From: Carboxydothermus islandicus
GTDB taxonomy: Bacteria; Bacillota; Z-2901; Carboxydothermales; Carboxydothermaceae
NCBI RefSeq assembly: GCF_001950325.1
Contig: NZ_BDJL01000049.1
Location: forward strand, 1 to 43,719
DNA: 43,719 bases
Direction of reading: 5' to 3'
Shown here: positions 42,029 through 43,719 of the stretch, piece by piece
How the letters are laid out: each line of letters begins with the position of its first letter
How positions within the stretch are numbered: position 1 is the first letter of the stretch
Notes under the pieces: generated by a model
Seen by the model: the letters and a program-made list of their open reading frames with translations, nothing else
What the model was told of the DNA's origin: nothing
The model's database searches: none
Translations under genes and position numbers: made by a program

Positions 42029-42338
42029 CGGCTTCCTGTCCTTTCTTTTCAATTACAATTACTTTTTCTCCCGGTTTTACAAACCCCATCTCCCGGGCGC
42101 GAGCTTCAAAGTACGAGTTATTTCTTAGCCTCTTAATATCTTCTAACAGCTTCTCGTTATCCGCTTTTAGCTTATACACCTCTGCCGATAGAGCTTTAAC
42201 TTCCCGGTGCATAATGTAAAGCTTGTAAACCTCAAAACCAAAGCTCACCATTATGTATAAAAGAAACGCTAAAAATACCGTCGACCAAAAGTTTTTTTTC
42301 TTTTTTCTTTTATTGTAACCGGCATAATACCGCGGCAT
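42012..42338 (-). CDS. divIC: DivIC/FtsL-like septum formation initiator
   Basis: A 108-residue bitopic protein: basic N terminus (NKRKKKKNFW), one membrane segment (TVFLAFLLYIMVSFGFEVY), then a leucine-zipper-like coiled coil (VKALSAEVYKLKADNEKLLEDIKRL) and a short C-terminal part (AREMGFVKPGEKV), the DivIC/FtsB pattern. It would act with FtsL and DivIB at the septum. It starts in the stop of the small HTH gene (shared base 42338). Confidence 0.9.
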   Translation of the reverse strand: MPRYYAGYNKRKKKKNFWSTVFLAFLLYIMVSFGFEVYKLYIMHREVKALSAEVYKLKADNEKLLEDIKRLRNNSYFEARAREMGFVKPGEKVIVIEKKGQEADASGD

Positions 42339-42571
42339 TATTCTTCCTCCCCATCATCTCCGGGACCAAAAAGTCCCAGATGGTCACCAGGAATTACTAT
42401 CACCACCTGGTAACCCTTGCTTTTAGCACGATTATAAAGGGTAGCAACGGAGCTTACATTAATTTTTAATTTTTTGGCAACCTGTTCGTTGGTGTAACCC
42501 ATTTCTTTTAGCACTACCACCTGTCGTTCGCGAAAGCTTAATTTTTCTGCTCCCCGAATTTCAATCTGCAT
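42338..42571 (-). CDS. Small LuxR/sigma-region-4-type HTH protein
   Basis: A 77-residue protein with one helix-turn-helix: LSFRERQVVVLKEMGYTNEQVAKKLKINVSSVATLYNRAK, of the GerE/sigma-70 region 4 kind. A strand-rich, acidic C terminus (GPGDDGEEE) follows. There is no receiver or other sensor. It lies between yabQ and divIC, where Bacillus has no such gene. The ATG follows AAGGTGA, and directly upstream is the DnaA-box array at 42594-42657, so its transcription may respond to DnaA. Function unknown. Confidence 0.82.
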   Translation of the reverse strand: MQIEIRGAEKLSFRERQVVVLKEMGYTNEQVAKKLKINVSSVATLYNRAKSKGYQVVIVIPGDHLGLFGPGDDGEEE

Positions 42572-42593
42572 TTATCTTCACCTTATTTACAAC

Positions 42594-42657
42594 TTATCCA
42601 CAGTTTATAAACAATTGTGGACAAATTTTGGACAAGTTATGGACAAAATGTGGACAA
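42594..42657. promoter_or_regulatory. DnaA-box array, four boxes at 11-bp period plus one inverted
   Basis: A perfect TTATCCACA lies at 42594-42602. In the opposite orientation lie boxes at 42616-42624 (TTGTCCACA), 42627-42635 (TTGTCCAAA), 42638-42646 (TTGTCCATA) and 42649-42657 (TTGTCCACA), each exactly 11 bp from the next. The array fills the gap upstream of the small HTH gene. Confidence 0.85.
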
Positions 42658-42684
42658 AATCTTACTAAATTTATTCGTGCTAAT

Positions 42685-43008
42685 TTACGTTTTTCCTTTC
42701 GAACTGGTGTTTTTGTTTAAAATAAAATAATATAAAACTATTCCGGTAATTATTCCCAGAAAGCCGTAACCCCTCACCTCTCCCTGGTTAAAAAAGAGAA
42801 AATACCCCAAAATTAAGCCTCCTATTACGGTAAAATAGAGGATATCCGCAACAAAGTAGGGAAAAAGTTTTTTTTTGCGCCCGTATTTCCGCCTTAAAAT
42901 AAAGTTTTCCAAAAAATAAAGGCCGCAAAGGAAAAAGCCCAGGACCACGGCCAACAAAAACAAAATAACTTCTCTAATTTGTCCTGTTAACGAAATAGGC
43001 GCTCCCAC
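42685..43008 (-). CDS. yabQ: Spore cortex biosynthesis protein YabQ
   Basis: A 107-residue membrane protein with the YabQ pattern: an early segment REVILFLLAVVLGFFLCGLY, a basic loop (RRKYGRKKK), and two more segments with the family word DILYFTVIGGLILGYF. It is needed for spore cortex in Bacillus. GTG start with GAAGGC; it overlaps the 3' end of yabP by 22 bp. Shorter than the Bacillus protein, as in many Clostridia. Confidence 0.9.
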   Translation of the reverse strand: MGAPISLTGQIREVILFLLAVVLGFFLCGLYFLENFILRRKYGRKKKLFPYFVADILYFTVIGGLILGYFLFFNQGEVRGYGFLGIITGIVLYYFILNKNTSSKGKT

Positions 43009-43265
43009 GCCTTCTTACCCCTTTCTTTAGACTTTACACCCTCTTCCTGATAGCTAAATTCTCTTAAATAACCTTCGACTACCAGAGTTCCTGCCTCCAG
43101 GTTAAGTCCGGTAATAAAAAGGCCTTCTCCTTTAAGAACCACAAATCCCTGAATACTTTCTACCAGGATCTCCTGGTCATTAAAACTCAAAACCTGCTTT
43201 ATCCCTGAAAGCTTAACGGTCTTGCGGTCATAAATTTCTACTTTATGCAGAGTAGCCTCGTCCAT
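42987..43265 (-). CDS. yabP: Sporulation protein YabP
   Basis: A 92-residue YabP/YqfC-family protein: HKVEIYDRKTVKLSGIKQVLSF then LVESIQGFVVLKGEGLFITGL, the usual strand-rich layout. It works in the mother cell at the cortex/coat stage. ATG with GAAAGGAGGGAAAG. It forms a pair with yabQ. Confidence 0.93.
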   Translation of the reverse strand: MDEATLHKVEIYDRKTVKLSGIKQVLSFNDQEILVESIQGFVVLKGEGLFITGLNLEAGTLVVEGYLREFSYQEEGVKSKERGKKAWERLFR

Positions 43266-43295
43266 ACTTTCCCTCCTTTCGACCTTACAAAATAA

Positions 43296-43329
43296 TTATG
43301 CGGGCCTAAAAGGAATTATGCCCGCATAA
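43296..43329 (-). terminator. Terminator after the SpoIID-like gene
   Basis: A 10-bp stem TTATGCGGGC/GCCCGCATAA with TTATTTTG after it on the minus strand. Confidence 0.7.
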
Positions 43330-43333
43330 CTTC

Positions 43334-43719
43334 CTACCGCCAGAGTTTTTTAATTTCAATATCCTTAAAATAAAACCTGATGATTTCTTCCGGTGACTTA
43401 CCTTCCCGGGCCATTTTATTGGCCCCCCACTGGCAAAGGCCCACCCCGTGGCCAAAGCCTTTTCCCTCCATGATTAGCTTACCGTTTTCCACAAAAATTT
43501 TTGTTAACAATGTAGAGCGCATTTTTTCAGGCCCAAGGGCCAATCTCAAAGCCGGCGCTCCAATGGTAGCCGCTCCAACCCGCAGGGTTAACACTCGCCC
43601 GCTTTTACCCCGGGCTAATACCTTTACCGCAGGGTTAGGTCCCGGATCGGTTTTGTAATTTGTTTTTAACGCCGCTCGCATCTCCTCCCAGGGTATCTCT
43701 ACCCGCCAGTGGCGGTTTT
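43334..43719 (-). CDS. SpoIID/LytB-domain protein, 5' end outside window
   Basis: The C-terminal 127 or so residues of a SpoIID/LytB protein; the frame is open to the right edge (RHWRVEIPWEEMRAAL precedes the first in-window ATG). The family end motif GKGFGHGVGLCQWGANKMA with EEIIRFYFKDIEI is present. SpoIID is a lytic transglycosylase that acts on denuded glycan strands during engulfment; this may be SpoIID itself or a paralogue. A terminator separates it from yabP. Confidence 0.9.
   Translation of the reverse strand, partial: NRHWRVEIPWEEMRAALKTNYKTDPGPNPAVKVLARGKSGRVLTLRVGAATIGAPALRLALGPEKMRSTLLTKIFVENGKLIMEGKGFGHGVGLCQWGANKMAREGKSPEEIIRFYFKDIEIKKLWR

Overview
The window reads as chromosome from a spore-forming, Gram-positive, anaerobic Firmicute that is very rich in c-type cytochromes. 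The sporulation block (spoIIE, yabP, yabQ and a SpoIID-like gene), the Shine-Dalgarno-led genes with many TTG/GTG starts, and the membrane-anchored or secreted multihaem cytochromes without outer-membrane porins all fit this. A Carboxydothermus-like thermophilic carbon monoxide or Fe(III) respirer is my best guess; that is inference, since I could run no search.

Layout. (1) 1-8060: the start of an MHS-type MFS symporter; a selenium-type locus (YedE transporter, TusA/YedF-like protein, DUF3343); a 3'-truncated MetE-like gene; a HAD phosphatase; pgi; an MFS exporter; a DUF134-NifX fusion; and a second DUF3343 gene. (2) 8066-11305: a 19-20-haem membrane-anchored cytochrome and an octahaem cytochrome with a C-terminal SH3 domain. 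(3) 11668-16902: a TPP riboswitch controlling thiT and thiamine pyrophosphokinase, a DEAD-box helicase, a NapH-like membrane ferredoxin and a methyltransferase. (4) 16279-33628: the main cytochrome island. It holds three paralogous secreted cytochromes of about 12 haems each (840-900 aa) and four small exported proteins that look NTF2-like. It also holds a five-gene operon encoding an O-antigen-ligase-like/TPR membrane protein, 10-haem and 14-haem NapC-type membrane cytochromes, a TPR protein and an NHL beta-propeller. (5) 33659-43719: an MCP, ndk, ftsH, tilS, spoIIE, ppx/gppA, divIC-like, a small HTH gene, yabQ, yabP and a partial SpoIID-like gene, which resembles the origin-proximal block of Bacillus but lacks hprT.

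How it may work together. I count 86 CXXCH motifs plus 2 CX3CH motifs in seven proteins. A reasonable model is an electron conduit: quinol-oxidising, membrane-anchored multihaem proteins pass electrons to secreted 12-haem proteins across or outside the thick wall. The NHL, TPR and ligase-like proteins would act in assembly or glycosylation, and the SH3-tailed octahaem protein would be a wall-bound reductase. No cytochrome c maturation genes are in the window.

Regulatory signals that can be read directly include a TPP riboswitch, a DnaA-box array with an exact 11-bp period upstream of the small HTH gene, a spoIIE promoter with the 21-bp spacer typical of Spo0A-activated promoters, a CRP/FNR-type palindrome placed like a class II activator site before the ferredoxin gene, and a sequence motif shared by the leaders of three exported cytochrome genes.
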